DNA of 64,000 bases from Zoogloea oleivorans (GCA_030157785.1 JAOAUC010000079.1:40966-104965), one strand, 5' to 3'. Positions 50,404-60,349 are shown, counted from the stretch's first letter. The notes: a model not told the origin generated them from the sequence alone. Made by a program: numbers and translations.

Positions 50404-52356
50404 ATGGACGCTCAGGCTACCGGTTCGGCGACGGACCTACGTTTCACAAGAACGCTCAGCAGCAACAGGGTATGGCTCGCGGCCGGCCGCCGTGTGACCT
50501 TTCTGGGCGAGGCGTTCAAGGTCTTCGGCTACATCCCCGAAACCTGCCTGGGCCAGCAGTTGCAATGGCGTCGGTTTTCCGATGACGCACGCAATGCCGC
50601 CGAGCAGACTCTGTTGAAGACGCATGGTGCAAAGCTGGAGCAGGCGCTCGAGTCGGCAATTGCCGAGATCAAGGCTTACCTCGACACCTGCGCAGCCGAG
50701 AAACTGGAATCCGGGCTTCGTACCTTGCGCGACGACTGGGCGAGTGGCGAGATGGATCTTGCCAGCGTGGGGAAGGGGCTGGCGCAGTCCCTGAGCGAGA
50801 TGCGGGCCAGGCAGCGGCACCGGGATCTGGCCGCACAGATTGGTCGCTCGGTGAAGCTCTCCGACTACCCCGATACCTACCCGGCACGCCATCGCGCCCG
50901 GAAGTTGATTGCGGTGCTGGGGCCCACCAATTCGGGCAAGACGCATGACGCCTTCGAGCGATTGGCGACGGCGTCGTCCGGGGTGTATCTCGGCCCCCTG
51001 CGCTTGCTGGCGCTGGAGGCCTTTACCCGCCTCAACGAGGAGTTCGGTGTCCGCGCGTCCCTCGTCACCGGTGAGGAGCGGCGCATTGTCGAAGGCAGCC
51101 GGGTGACGGCATCGACCATCGAGATGCTCGATCCGACGCGCGAAGTGGAGGTGGCCGTCATCGACGAGATCCAGATGCTCAGCGACCCCGACCGGGGCTG
51201 GGCGTGGACGCAGGCGGTGGTGGGCGCCAATGCTCGCGAGGTGTGGCTGCTGGGTGCCTTGTCTGCCGAGCCTGCTATCGTGGCTCTGGCGGCCCGTTTG
51301 GGCTTGCCGCTGGAAGTTCGATACAAGACTCGCAAGCATCCACTGGTTGTGGGGCAGGCCCTGGCAAACAATCCAGCGGGGGCGCTGCGTCGCGCCAAGC
51401 CCGGTGACGCCTTCATCGTGTTCTCGCGGCGGGATGCGCTTAACCTGCGCGACGATCTGATGGGTTTGGGCAAATCGGTGGCCTGCATCTACGGCGCCTT
51501 GTCGCCGGAAGTGCGCGAGCGTGAAGCCCGCCGTTTTGCCGAGGGGGATGCAGACATTCTGGTGGCCACCGATGCTATCGGAATGGGCTTGAACCTGCCT
51601 ATCCAGCGTGTGGTCTTCACGGCCGTTCAGAAGTACGACGGGGTGAGGCGGGGCGAACTGTCGGTGTCCCTGCTGCAGCAGATCGGCGGTCGGGCCGGGC
51701 GCTTCGGACATCAGGAAGAAGAAGGTGTTGTGGCCGGACTTACCCCCGGCGAGCATGGGGTGGTCGTTGCACTGATGAAGGCTACCCAGCAGGTGGTAGC
51801 GCCAAGCGGATTCCAGATTACGGCCGGCACAGCCTACCTGGAGCAGATTGCCGGGATGTCAGGCGACAACCGGCTGGAGGCGCTCCTGTCCCTGTTCCTG
51901 CTCCATGCAGATTGCGGAGATGGCTTTTTTAAGCCCTTCGTGCCGGATGAGCAGCTGACCAGGGCTGCGCAACTGGACCGCCTGAAGAAGCTGTCACTGC
52001 CGCTCAAGCATGTGTTCTCGATGGCGCCGATGGCTTCGCAGAACGAAACCATCGATGGCGTATGGCGGGGCTGGGCCTATGCCGCCAACCAGGGCAAGCG
52101 CATCCGGCTGGATTTTCTGCCCGGTTCTGCGAGGAAAGCGTCGCTCGAGGAGGCCGAGACAACCGTTCGTCTTCTGGCCGCATATCGCTGGTTCGGGTAT
52201 CGCCTGCCGGAGCTGTTCGTTGACTACGACCTTGCCGAGGAACATCTGGCGCCCTGGATCAGCGCCGTGGATGGACATCTGCGCAGCCGTTACAAGCAGG
52301 GCGTCGGCGGCGGAAGGAAGGGTATCCCGAGCTGGTACTGGCCCAGCAAGAACTGA
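50404..52356 (+). CDS. SUV3-like DEAD/DEAH-box RNA helicase
   Basis: This 650-residue helicase resembles mitochondrial SUV3, which unwinds RNA for degradation. Walker A GPTNSGKT is at 173-180, followed by the SUV3-type YLGPLRLLALEAFTRLN and LVTGEERR blocks. Motif II is DEIQ (254-257), and motif VI QIGGRAGRFG. The C-terminal region resembles the SUV3 C-terminal domains. An N-terminal region of about 160 residues with Ala-rich helices is its own. It is the first core gene after the insertion. RNA turnover is inferred; the partner is unknown. Confidence 0.85.
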   Translation: MDAQATGSATDLRFTRTLSSNRVWLAAGRRVTFLGEAFKVFGYIPETCLGQQLQWRRFSDDARNAAEQTLLKTHGAKLEQALESAIAEIKAYLDTCAAEKLESGLRTLRDDWASGEMDLASVGKGLAQSLSEMRARQRHRDLAAQIGRSVKLSDYPDTYPARHRARKLIAVLGPTNSGKTHDAFERLATASSGVYLGPLRLLALEAFTRLNEEFGVRASLVTGEERRIVEGSRVTASTIEMLDPTREVEVAVIDEIQMLSDPDRGWAWTQAVVGANAREVWLLGALSAEPAIVALAARLGLPLEVRYKTRKHPLVVGQALANNPAGALRRAKPGDAFIVFSRRDALNLRDDLMGLGKSVACIYGALSPEVREREARRFAEGDADILVATDAIGMGLNLPIQRVVFTAVQKYDGVRRGELSVSLLQQIGGRAGRFGHQEEEGVVAGLTPGEHGVVVALMKATQQVVAPSGFQITAGTAYLEQIAGMSGDNRLEALLSLFLLHADCGDGFFKPFVPDEQLTRAAQLDRLKKLSLPLKHVFSMAPMASQNETIDGVWRGWAYAANQGKRIRLDFLPGSARKASLEEAETTVRLLAAYRWFGYRLPELFVDYDLAEEHLAPWISAVDGHLRSRYKQGVGGGRKGIPSWYWPSKN

Positions 52357-52369
52357 AGGTAAGAAAGCA

Positions 52370-52392
52370 AAAGCCGGCGGGAAGCCGGCTTT
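52370..52392. terminator. bidirectional terminator
   Basis: AAAGCCGGC and GCCGGCTTT form a perfect 9-bp stem across a short loop, between convergent SUV3-like and psiF-like genes. T- and A-rich ends suit both directions. Confidence 0.7.
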
Positions 52393-52418
52393 CTGATTGA
52401 TGCATGTCTGCCGAGCGC

Positions 52419-52742
52419 TTACTTGGCGTCAGCTTCGCACTTCTTCATGAATGCGGTCTTGGCCGCACCGGCCAGGGGCTTCCCGTTCTTGCCGACAGCC
52501 TTGGTCGCACAGGATGACGGAGCGGCAGCAGCAGAGCCGCCTTCGCATTTCTTGATGAATGCCGTTTTGGCCGCACCGGCCAGGGGCTTGCCACTCTTGC
52601 TCACGGCTTTGGCCTCACAGCCCGCGGCAGCAGGGGCTGCAACTTCTGCTTTGGCTGCAGGAGCCGCTGCAGCGGGCGCTTGGGCGTAAGCGATGCCTAC
52701 AGAAAAAAGACCAGCAACGAAACCAGCGATAATCTTGTTCAT
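52419..52742 (-). CDS. PsiF-repeat periplasmic protein
   Basis: This 107-residue secreted protein has a signal peptide ending AYAQAP, an Ala/Pro-rich linker, and two tandem PsiF repeats. Each repeat reads C-x(2,3)-KAV-x-K-x-GKPLAGAAKTAF-x-KKC (trimmed), with a Cys at each end. In E. coli psiF is phosphate-starvation inducible; no Pho box is obvious here. Function is unknown. Confidence 0.85.
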   Translation of the reverse strand: MNKIIAGFVAGLFSVGIAYAQAPAAAAPAAKAEVAAPAAAGCEAKAVSKSGKPLAGAAKTAFIKKCEGGSAAAAPSSCATKAVGKNGKPLAGAAKTAFMKKCEADAK

Positions 52743-52847
52743 GTATTTAACTCCCTTGCGTGAAAGGCCATGTGCCTTGATGACATAACGTGTTGGTGCT
52801 GATCTCGTTGACGCCGGTTATCTGCGGGAGATGGCGGCTTTGTGGAG

Positions 52848-53063
52848 TCAGTCTCTGCGGTTGTAGTCGCGTTCGCGGTCCCGGTCATGGTTATCGCCGC
52901 GTTGATGGTCGCGTCCGCGGTCATTTTCGTAACGCCCCCGGTCATCATCCCTGCGGTCACCATGGCGGTCTCTTCCCGGTCCGCCGTAGTAAGGGTCTGC
53001 AATGATGCAGCCGCCCAATGTGGCACAGGCGGCGATGAGAGAAATCAAGAGTGTGTGTTTCAT
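52848..53063 (-). CDS. small Arg/Asp-rich lipoprotein
   Basis: This 71-residue predicted lipoprotein starts MKHTLLISLIAACATLGGC, with lipobox LGGC. The mature part is a low-complexity tract of alternating Arg, Asp, Gly and Asn (repeating RD/DR and GR units). Such a charged tail is likely disordered. A longer upstream frame to 53144 is rejected because it lacks a signal sequence. Function unknown. Confidence 0.65.
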   Translation of the reverse strand: MKHTLLISLIAACATLGGCIIADPYYGGPGRDRHGDRRDDDRGRYENDRGRDHQRGDNHDRDRERDYNRRD

Positions 53064-53113
53064 GATGCCTCTTTCAGCTGGAGAATGTGCGGTGGCTGAC
53101 CATGCAGGGTGCT

Positions 53114-53578
53114 TCAGACGAGTCGTACCTGGCAGCGATGCCACTGGGCCGACAGCATCCTCGCCAGCGCCCCTGCCATGCCTTCAAGCTTCGCGTTGAA
53201 GCCGCCGTCCTTGCCTTCCGCCAGGAAAGCGATCTTGTTCGACCAGCTTACCCGAATGCCAGGGCTGAATTGCTCTTCCACTACGAGGGCTTCGTATTCG
53301 AGCGAGACATCACCCCAGGCGCGCGCCTCGAAAATCTTGACCAGAGCACCGCTGTCGATGGCTTTGATGTAGTACGCGACGTCCTTTTCGTCGGCGGACT
53401 CGCGGCCTTCGTCGTCCGGGGCCCGCTGTATCGCCATGGACGGACCGAGCGCCACGACGAGGCAAGCGTCTTTGTAAAGCGCCTGCATCCGGCGCATGAG
53501 GCTCTCGCTCGGTCCGGACTCTGCCAGCGCTTTGAGGAGAATGCTTTGTTCTATCTGGAATTGCTCGTACTTGTCCAT
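53114..53578 (-). CDS. hypothetical protein, 154 aa
   Basis: This protein has a helical N-terminus (MDKYEQFQIEQSILLKALAE), a central YYIKAIDSGALVKIFEARAW-like alpha/beta part, and a closing helix. There is no signal peptide. I do not recognise the family. Codon use matches the core genome. It lies between two secreted-protein genes, all on the minus strand. Confidence 0.55.
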   Translation of the reverse strand: MDKYEQFQIEQSILLKALAESGPSESLMRRMQALYKDACLVVALGPSMAIQRAPDDEGRESADEKDVAYYIKAIDSGALVKIFEARAWGDVSLEYEALVVEEQFSPGIRVSWSNKIAFLAEGKDGGFNAKLEGMAGALARMLSAQWHRCQVRLV

Positions 53579-53691
53579 GGTCGCTCGTGCGGGTGATGTA
53601 GGGCTTGAGGCTGCACTGCAATGGTGAAGACTCGCCAGTGCGCTTCGGAGGGGGCTGCCATTTTGCAGTAGTAGTTGGTGCCTGGGGGGCG

Positions 53692-54345
53692 TCAGCGGGT
53701 AGCTCGCCTGATCTCCCCGTTACAGCTCGCTGCCACCCGTGCGTATTCTTCCGGTGTGTCGATAAGGGCTTGGGTGGCGTCCACCTTGTTGATTTCGCGT
53801 TTGACGTAGGGCGCCCAGCGCTCTTCGAGTTCTTGCTGTAGCCTGGCACGCGCCTGGCCCCGCGGGCCGCGCCAGGGGCCGGCGGTGGTGAAGCGGGCGC
53901 CGAGGGTATCGGCGATGTCTTTTTCGATACTCTTCAGGTGCGCCTGGTAGGCGTTAACGTGGCGTATCTCGTGCTGGTAAATTTCGTTGTAGGCGCAAGT
54001 GCCGGCGGGAAATTCCCGGGCGACATAGACGGTCATGGGGCTGAAGCCGTAGCTCACCGTGATCTGCGGGCTGGCGCATTCCCACTGGCCGCTTCGGTCG
54101 ATATACGATTCGACCCGCGTTTCGAATCTCACCGTCGCTGTGCCGCGGGTGAGTCCCAGGACCTGCTTGCCGGGGCGCATCTGCACCGGGCCGAGCAGGG
54201 TCAGGGTCCTGAAGCTTGTCCGTGTGTCGAGGCTGATGGGTTCTTCGTGCCGCTTCAGGGTCACCGATGGCTTGGGCAGCAGGTCGCAATTGTCTGCAAG
54301 ACTCTGGGCAGAGTAGAGGGTCAAGAGCAGGGCGAGACGGCGCAT
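53692..54345 (-). CDS. secreted protein with HExxH zincin motif
   Basis: This 217-residue protein has a signal peptide (MRRLALLLTLYSAQSLADN). It contains HEIRHVNAY (H-E-x-x-H, about residue 125), the zinc-binding core of zincin metallopeptidases, in a YNEIYQHEIRHVNAYQAH-type context. The general layout resembles the DUF922 family. A third zinc ligand was not identified. A beta-rich N-terminal part precedes the motif, and a helical C-terminus ends near two cysteines. A periplasmic peptidase is likely but unproven. Confidence 0.65.
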   Translation of the reverse strand: MRRLALLLTLYSAQSLADNCDLLPKPSVTLKRHEEPISLDTRTSFRTLTLLGPVQMRPGKQVLGLTRGTATVRFETRVESYIDRSGQWECASPQITVSYGFSPMTVYVAREFPAGTCAYNEIYQHEIRHVNAYQAHLKSIEKDIADTLGARFTTAGPWRGPRGQARARLQQELEERWAPYVKREINKVDATQALIDTPEEYARVAASCNGEIRRATR

Positions 54346-54370
54346 CGGGATGCCTGAGCTGGATATTTGG

Positions 54371-54682
54371 ATGAATAGTTCTCTTACTTGCGCTTACACG
54401 CGGCGGGCCTTGGTTCTGGCCTGCGCGCTGCTCTGCAGCTGCATTTTCTTGCCGCACACCACGACCAGATACGACCCTGATTGCGGCATTGTGGAGCGGC
54501 ACATGTCACTTCAGGCGTATCAGATTGCTGCTTTTGGCGGCTGTCGAAATGAAGGGTGTGTGGAACTGCTGGTAGTGACCGGGGTAGTTTCGGCTGCAAG
54601 TCTCGTTGTTTCGGGTAGCGTCGTTGTCGTCGGAGAGGCCGTCTACTGGCTGGAGGCGAAGCGTCAGTGCCTTGGCAAATAG
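54371..54682 (+). CDS. small lipoprotein
   Basis: This 103-residue protein has a signal-like N-terminus (MNSSLTCAYTRRALVLACAL) and lipobox-like LCSC. The mature part includes several Cys (DPDCGIVER, FGGCRNEGC) and a Gly/Val-rich hydrophobic segment (about residues 60-85) that may insert in the membrane. The start at 54350 is an alternative. Function unknown. It overlaps the next gene's 3' end by 19 bp in convergent orientation. Confidence 0.5.
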   Translation: MNSSLTCAYTRRALVLACALLCSCIFLPHTTTRYDPDCGIVERHMSLQAYQIAAFGGCRNEGCVELLVVTGVVSAASLVVSGSVVVVGEAVYWLEAKRQCLGK

Positions 54683-55482
54683 TAGGGCAGCAGTGCTTTT
54701 GCGGCGGATATTCTGTGGCGGGGGCGGGCTGATGGGTCGTTCATGACCGCCAGCAGGAAGCTCTCCGGGTTTGCGTACTCATTGTTTATGTTCAGCCTTG
54801 CCCGTGGGCTGTCAGTATTCGCTGGCGCCGGTGCGCCCAGGGCAATGACTGCCTTTTGAAAGTCTTCGTTCTTTATGCTTTCAAGACTCGCCAGAATGTC
54901 CGCCTGTTTGTCCAGGTTGGGGGCGATTTCCAGCCACGGCTCGTCCATGAACATGCCGCCCAGGCTTGGGTCGATGTATGCCGACCACTTTCCGGTGCGC
55001 ATGTGCAGGGAGGGCGCCAGATTCATGACGGATTGAATCCCGCTCTCCGGGCAGAGATCGAGGTGGTCCGGAGGAAGGTCGGGCAGGTATTTGAGGCGGA
55101 GCGCATCGAGAAAGGCATGCGCCTTTGCGACCGGTGCGGCTTCGGATAAGGAAAACCAGATTCCGTAACCCTTGTTGCCTGAAACGGAGACTGCTGGCGC
55201 GGGCAAGTCCAGGTCGTTTTGTACGGCCAGGTAGAGGTTTGCCGCCAGCTCCCAGTCGGAAGCCTTGTTGAAATTGATGACCATGGCGCGCGCCATGCCT
55301 TCGGCGCTAACCAGATTCAGCGCTATGGCTTTTTCGCCCGCCAGGCCTGTGGCCACGATTGCCGGCGTTAAAGGGCCTTCTGCGGTGTAAGCGGGTTCGC
55401 CATCGGGGCCGGGTTTCTGGCTGAGCCATTGCTGGCCAGGAAGAAAATAAAGCCGCTGTAGCTCTGTAATCATTTCTGTCAT
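54664..55482 (-). CDS. protein with archaeo-eukaryotic-primase-like segment
   Basis: This 272-residue protein is unrecognised as a whole. Its middle resembles the archaeo-eukaryotic primase fold: VINFNKASDWELAANLYLA (like the primase D-x-D strand) followed by VSGNKGYGIWFSLSEA (like the S-G-x-G-x-H strand). The key acidic residues appear as Asn, and the His as Gly, so catalysis is doubtful. The N-terminal 60 and C-terminal 100 residues are not recognised. No replication genes are adjacent. Confidence 0.5.
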   Translation of the reverse strand: MTEMITELQRLYFLPGQQWLSQKPGPDGEPAYTAEGPLTPAIVATGLAGEKAIALNLVSAEGMARAMVINFNKASDWELAANLYLAVQNDLDLPAPAVSVSGNKGYGIWFSLSEAAPVAKAHAFLDALRLKYLPDLPPDHLDLCPESGIQSVMNLAPSLHMRTGKWSAYIDPSLGGMFMDEPWLEIAPNLDKQADILASLESIKNEDFQKAVIALGAPAPANTDSPRARLNINNEYANPESFLLAVMNDPSARPRHRISAAKALLPYYLPRH

Positions 55483-55558
55483 GCATCACCAAAGCAGGAG
55501 GGCGGGGTTGTTGAAACCCGGCCGGTGAGCCGGGTCTGTTTTCGGTGCTCGCGCAGGC

Positions 55559-55960
55559 TTACTTGCTGTCGAGCAACTGGATTTCGAAATTCAGCGTGCT
55601 GTTGGGCGGAATCTTGCCCAGGTCGCGCGTGCCGTAGGCGGTTTCGGGCGGGCAGGTGAGCTTTGCTGTGCCGCCGACTTTCATCTTCTGAACGCCCTGG
55701 GTCCAGCACGGAATTACCTGGTTCAGACCAAAAGTTGCCGGTTGGCCCCGCTTGATGGAGCTGTCGAACTCGAAGCCGTTGGTGAGCGTGCCACGGTAAT
55801 GGACGGTAACTTGGCTGGTGGCGCTCGGAGTGGCACCATCACCGACCTTGACGTGTTCAACCTTGACGCCGGAAGGCAGGGTTTCAACGGTGGGCGCTGC
55901 ATGGGCCGTATTTGAAAGAATCAGTACTGCCGCCGAGACAGCCAGGGGTACAGCTCGCAT
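55559..55960 (-). CDS. FKBP-type peptidyl-prolyl cis-trans isomerase
   Basis: This 133-residue periplasmic protein has a signal peptide (ends NTAHAAP) and one FKBP domain. Family motifs are VTVHYRGTLTNGFEFDSS, RGQPATFGLNQVIPCWTQG (partial) and the closing LNFEIQLLDSK. It accelerates proline isomerisation during folding of exported proteins. The usual aromatic and Phe/Asp pocket residues are present (HYRG, FDSS). Confidence 0.93.
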   Translation of the reverse strand: MRAVPLAVSAAVLILSNTAHAAPTVETLPSGVKVEHVKVGDGATPSATSQVTVHYRGTLTNGFEFDSSIKRGQPATFGLNQVIPCWTQGVQKMKVGGTAKLTCPPETAYGTRDLGKIPPNSTLNFEIQLLDSK

Positions 55961-56061
55961 AACGATACTCCATCAGGTTGGGGGCTTCATTTTAAGCCGG
56001 TGGCGGAAGGAAAGCGCCCCTGAACCTTTCGCCTCGATTCCACATTACAGGAGATGTCCCC

Positions 56062-56895
56062 ATGAGCCACACGCTACTCGACGCCGCCGCGCTGTGGGCC
56101 GATTTGCAGACTGTGCGTGAAGGCGCGCCGCTGGTGCATAGCATTACCAATCTTGTGGTGATGAATTTCAACGCCAACGCCCTGCTGGCTGTTGGTGCGT
56201 CGCCGGTGATGGCCCATGCTCACGAGGAGGTGTGCGACATGGTCAGCATTGCCCAGGCCCTGGTGCTCAACATCGGTACGCTGGATCCGGCGTGGGTCCG
56301 GGCCATGCAACTGGCGCTGCAGGCCGCCCGCGCGCGCGGCATTCCGGTCGTGCTGGACCCGGTAGGGGCGGGCGCCACGCCCTACCGCAACGCGGCATTG
56401 ACCGAGCTGTTGCGGACTGGCGCGCCGACGGTCGTGCGCGGCAACGCGTCGGAGATCATGAGCGTGGCTGGATTGGCAGCGACGACGCGGGGTGTCGATA
56501 GTGCCGCTTCGTCGCACGAGGCCGTTGAGGCGGCGCAGGCGCTGGCCCGCGATCTCGGCGCCGTCGTCTGCGTGAGTGGCGCTGACGACCTTGTCGTCGA
56601 TGCCGCGGGGCGCCGGGCAAGCTTGTCCAACGGTCACCCGTGGATGACGCGGGTCACCGGTGTTGGCTGCTCGGCCAGCGCGCTGGTTGGCGCCTTTGCT
56701 GCGGTGCAGCCAGACCCCTGGCGAGCGACGGTAGCCGCCATGGCTTGCCTCGGCGTTGTGGGTGAAATGGCCGTTGAGCGGACGCAGGCAGCGGGGGCTG
56801 GCGTCGGACGCCTGCAGATCGAGTTGCTCGACGGCCTGCAACTGTTGGATCGGGAGGCTTTTGTTGCGCGCTTGAGAATGCGTGTCCACACCTGA
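56062..56895 (+). CDS. thiM: hydroxyethylthiazole kinase
   Basis: This 277-residue kinase phosphorylates 4-methyl-5-(2-hydroxyethyl)thiazole, salvaging the thiazole for thiamin. Family blocks are [33 protein letters not shown] and [13 protein letters not shown]. The catalytic Cys is in [15 protein letters not shown]. An AGGAG site precedes the ATG. I looked for a TPP riboswitch upstream and saw none. Other thiamin genes are not adjacent. Confidence 0.95.
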   Translation: MSHTLLDAAALWADLQTVREGAPLVHSITNLVVMNFNANALLAVGASPVMAHAHEEVCDMVSIAQALVLNIGTLDPAWVRAMQLALQAARARGIPVVLDPVGAGATPYRNAALTELLRTGAPTVVRGNASEIMSVAGLAATTRGVDSAASSHEAVEAAQALARDLGAVVCVSGADDLVVDAAGRRASLSNGHPWMTRVTGVGCSASALVGAFAAVQPDPWRATVAAMACLGVVGEMAVERTQAAGAGVGRLQIELLDGLQLLDREAFVARLRMRVHT

Positions 56896-57029
56896 ATCAC
56901 CTTGAAAGTTCATTCCTTTGCGGCAAAGTTCTCGTTCTTCGGGCGCCGCTCGGCGCAAGCTGCATCCAGAGCATCGCGGGAAGACGCCGTGATGAAGGTG
57001 TAGATAAGTTTGTTGCCAAGGAGAGGAAC

Positions 57030-57155
57030 ATGAGCCCGCTATCGTGGTGGTTCGATTACTGGGCTGGTGCGTTTGATGCGTACGTGGCGCACCTCGGGGC
57101 CTGGACGCCGCCCGTTTCCGTACGTGAACCCGCCCGGACGCAAAAGCCGGATTGA
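57030..57155 (+). CDS. 41-aa aromatic-rich small protein
   Basis: A 41-residue ORF begins MSPLSWWFDYWAGAFDAYVA behind a strong AAGGAGAGG ribosome-binding site. It has four Trp and a short amphipathic helix, then a Pro/Arg-rich tail. A rho-independent terminator follows 30 bp later, so it looks like a complete single-gene transcript. It is not recognised and could be a membrane-associated microprotein. Confidence 0.6.
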   Translation: MSPLSWWFDYWAGAFDAYVAHLGAWTPPVSVREPARTQKPD

Positions 57156-57185
57156 GCGACATGGCGGATGGAGGGAGGCATTCGG

Positions 57186-57209
57186 AAAACCACTCTGCGG
57201 AGTGGTTTT
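57186..57209 (+). terminator. terminator of the 41-aa gene
   Basis: AAAACCACTC-TGCG-GAGTGGTTTT is a perfect 10-bp stem with a T-rich tail. Confidence 0.9.
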
Positions 57210-57293
57210 TGTTTTCCGGGATCAAGCCGCGCCGTGGCTGCTTGGGCATAGAATCCGGAACCTCTTTGCTCCTGGCGACTCTGACGGGGGCGC

Positions 57294-57400
57294 AATAAAA
57301 AACCCCCGGCAAGGGGATCGCCGGGGGCCAAAAATGCCTTGCTTGCTCAAGGCACCCGCTCAGGGAGGTATAGCGGGAGACGGTTCAGCACCATCTGTTT
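57294..57400 (-). ncRNA. candidate small RNA with CCUCC loop
   Basis: On the minus strand three hairpins occur in tandem. CCCGCT/AGCGGG has a loop with CCTCCC (57355-57377), TGCCTTG/CAAGGCA follows (57335-57354), and CCCCCGGC/GCCGGGGG (57303-57327) ends in a TTTTTT run. The last is a proper terminator for minus-strand transcription although no minus gene precedes it. A TACACT -10-like element lies near 57405. An exposed CCUCC loop recalls sRNAs that bind ribosome-binding sites. Confidence 0.45.
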
Positions 57401-57455
57401 GTTAGTGTAGGAGTGCCGCGAGAAAGTTCCTGCGGCATTTCGTTTCCAGATGTAA

Positions 57456-58481
<1,026 letters not shown>

Positions 58482-58486
58482 TTCGC

Positions 58487-58512
58487 TGCCGGAGGGCCTC
58501 AGCCCTCCGGCA
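58487..58512. terminator. hairpin between hemB and the NlpC/P60 gene
   Basis: An 11-bp perfect stem (58487-58497 / 58502-58512, loop CTCA) overlaps the NlpC/P60 stop codon. It is likely a shared terminator for the two convergent genes, although no T-run is present. Confidence 0.5.
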
Positions 58513-59047
58513 ACAGAGTCCGGGCGGCTTCGAAGCGCTCGGCGTAATAGCGGTTGTCCATGCGTTCGACGCGCACCTTGCCCTTGCTGTTGGGGGCGTG
58601 GATGAACTTGCCGTCGCCCATGTAGATGCCCATGTGCGAGTACGAGCGGCCGAGGGTGTTGAAAAACACCAGGTCGCCCGGCCGGATGGCCTTGGCCGGG
58701 ATCGGACGCGTGCGCTCGGCGATGCCGGCGGCGTTGTAGGGCAGCTTGCGGCCGCTGACCTGCTCAACCACGTAACTGACCATGCCGCTGCAATCGAGGC
58801 CCGCTGACGGGTTCTTGCCGCCGAAGCGATAGCCGGTGTCGAGCAGCCCGAGGGCGTACAGGACCATCTCCTGGGCGTGATCGTGCTGGGGCAGGGCGAA
58901 CCAGCCGCGCAGTGGCTGTGGTTTGGCGCTGACCGGGGGCGGTGGCGCCGGACGTTGTGGCGTCTGGCTGCAGCCGGCAAGAATCGCCACTGCCAGCAGC
59001 AGGCCAAGGCGGCGTTCAGGCCGTGAGGCGGAGGGTGACAGGGCCAT
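58499..59047 (-). CDS. NlpC/P60 family lipoprotein
   Basis: This 182-residue predicted lipoprotein has a signal with lipobox LAGC and a Pro-rich linker. The cysteine peptidase domain (about 60-180) has catalytic Cys in [11 protein letters not shown] and His in YSHMGIYMG; a third polar residue follows in FIHAPNSKG. Such enzymes cleave peptidoglycan stem peptides. Its start overlaps the dtd 3' end by 32 bp. Confidence 0.92.
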   Translation of the reverse strand: MALSPSASRPERRLGLLLAVAILAGCSQTPQRPAPPPPVSAKPQPLRGWFALPQHDHAQEMVLYALGLLDTGYRFGGKNPSAGLDCSGMVSYVVEQVSGRKLPYNAAGIAERTRPIPAKAIRPGDLVFFNTLGRSYSHMGIYMGDGKFIHAPNSKGKVRVERMDNRYYAERFEAARTLLPEG

Positions 59048-59453
59048 GATTTACCAGTGAAACAATCATTTCTGCACCAAACTCACCGGTCGCCACGTCA
59101 TGGTGACGGCTGCGGGCGAGGGTGACGACTTCATTGAAGAGGTGCTCGGCCTCGTCCGGCGGGGCGGCCGGGGTGAAACTCGGGCGGGTGCCTTTGGCGG
59201 TGTCGGCGGCTAGTGTGAACTGGGAAACCAGCAGCAGGCCGCCGCCGGTATCCGCCAGGGAACGGTTCATGCGCCCTTCGTCGTCGCCAAAGACCCGATA
59301 GCCGAGCAACCGCTCGACCATGCGGGTGGCGTTGGCTGGCTGGTCGCCGCGTTCAACGGCCACCAGCGCGAGCAGCCCCGGGCCGATCTCACCCACGGTG
59401 TTGCCCGCCACGGTGACACGGGCTTCGAGGACCCGCTGGATCAGGGCAATCAT
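59016..59453 (-). CDS. dtd: D-aminoacyl-tRNA deacylase
   Basis: This 145-residue enzyme removes D-amino acids mischarged on tRNA. It starts [17 protein letters not shown]. The catalytic [17 protein letters not shown] and cross-subunit Gly-Pro motif NHGPVTLRL are present. The frame is open to 59621, but the ATG at 59453 matches the family start. It overlaps the SIMPL gene end by 4 bp, suggesting a dtd operon. Confidence 0.95.
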   Translation of the reverse strand: MIALIQRVLEARVTVAGNTVGEIGPGLLALVAVERGDQPANATRMVERLLGYRVFGDDEGRMNRSLADTGGGLLLVSQFTLAADTAKGTRPSFTPAAPPDEAEHLFNEVVTLARSRHHDVATGEFGAEMIVSLVNHGPVTLRLTA

Positions 59454-60154
59454 TCGAGCAGTTCGATCTGGCCATTGACCGACACGCTGACCGGGCTGTC
59501 GCCGGCCTCGATGGGTGCCGGTGCTGCGTCGGCGGCCATCATGCCGGCACTGCGGGCGTAGGCCATGACGGGTTTTTGCTGAATGCCACCGGTGTTCACC
59601 GACACGTGCTTGATCTTCCACTTCTTGTGCAGGCTGCCGGCCACCAGTCTGGCCCGGGCCTCGAAGGCGCCAAGGGCATCGGCGATGGCTTCGTCTTCGA
59701 TCTTCTTCCAGGTTTCCGGTGACGGGGCTGCGTTGAGGCCGCTCACCGCCATGGTTTGCTGGAGTTTGCCGAGGAGCTCGGAAAGGGGCGCCGCGTCGTT
59801 GCTTTCGAGGGCCAGTGTGGAGCGCATGCGCCAGGATTCGATGCTGCGGCCGGTCTTGCCGTAGATGGGGTAAGTGGCGTTACCGGCGGTGCGGACCTTG
59901 ACGCCCGGGTAGGCGCGGGTGGTCTGGAGGGCTTGGGTGATGGTGCTGTTCACCTTGCGGGCGAGATCGCCGGGATTGCTGTCGGTTGCCTCAAAATAGA
60001 CTTGGGCGCGGAATTGGTCGTTGGGTGCCGTGCGGCTGGCTTCCACCGAAATGTCAGCCGTCGGCAGTGACGGCACAGGGGTGTCGGCGCCATGGGCATG
60101 GGCGGCGACGAGGCTGAGCACAAGGATCAGTGGCTGGAGAAAGCGGGGCTGCAT
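59450..60154 (-). CDS. SIMPL domain-containing periplasmic protein
   Basis: This 234-residue protein has a signal peptide (ends AAHAHGAD). The SIMPL domain (about 35-225) contains [36 protein letters not shown] and the C-terminal repeat [15 protein letters not shown] proteins are oligomeric periplasmic or membrane proteins of uncertain role. The upstream extension to 60337 is rejected. It is followed by dtd with 4-bp overlap. Confidence 0.85.
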   Translation of the reverse strand: MQPRFLQPLILVLSLVAAHAHGADTPVPSLPTADISVEASRTAPNDQFRAQVYFEATDSNPGDLARKVNSTITQALQTTRAYPGVKVRTAGNATYPIYGKTGRSIESWRMRSTLALESNDAAPLSELLGKLQQTMAVSGLNAAPSPETWKKIEDEAIADALGAFEARARLVAGSLHKKWKIKHVSVNTGGIQQKPVMAYARSAGMMAADAAPAPIEAGDSPVSVSVNGQIELLE

Positions 60155-60349
60155 GGGGGCCTTTCTGTGAGGCTGACTGAGCACGATTTTTGTATTCTCG
60201 CTACTGGGACTGCCGGATTGCAAAGGATGGCTGAAAAAAGCGTCATTGGTGGCTGGCGAGTGTGGCCGAAATGCACGGTTTCTCTTGACCCACCCAGGGT
60301 CGGGCCGCACGATCCGCCACTTTCTGGCGGATGGCAACAGTTTATTGAA

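Noticed and set aside
55961..56061. TPP riboswitch upstream of thiM
   Set aside because: The conserved CUGAGA and ACCUGAU elements are absent from this short leader.
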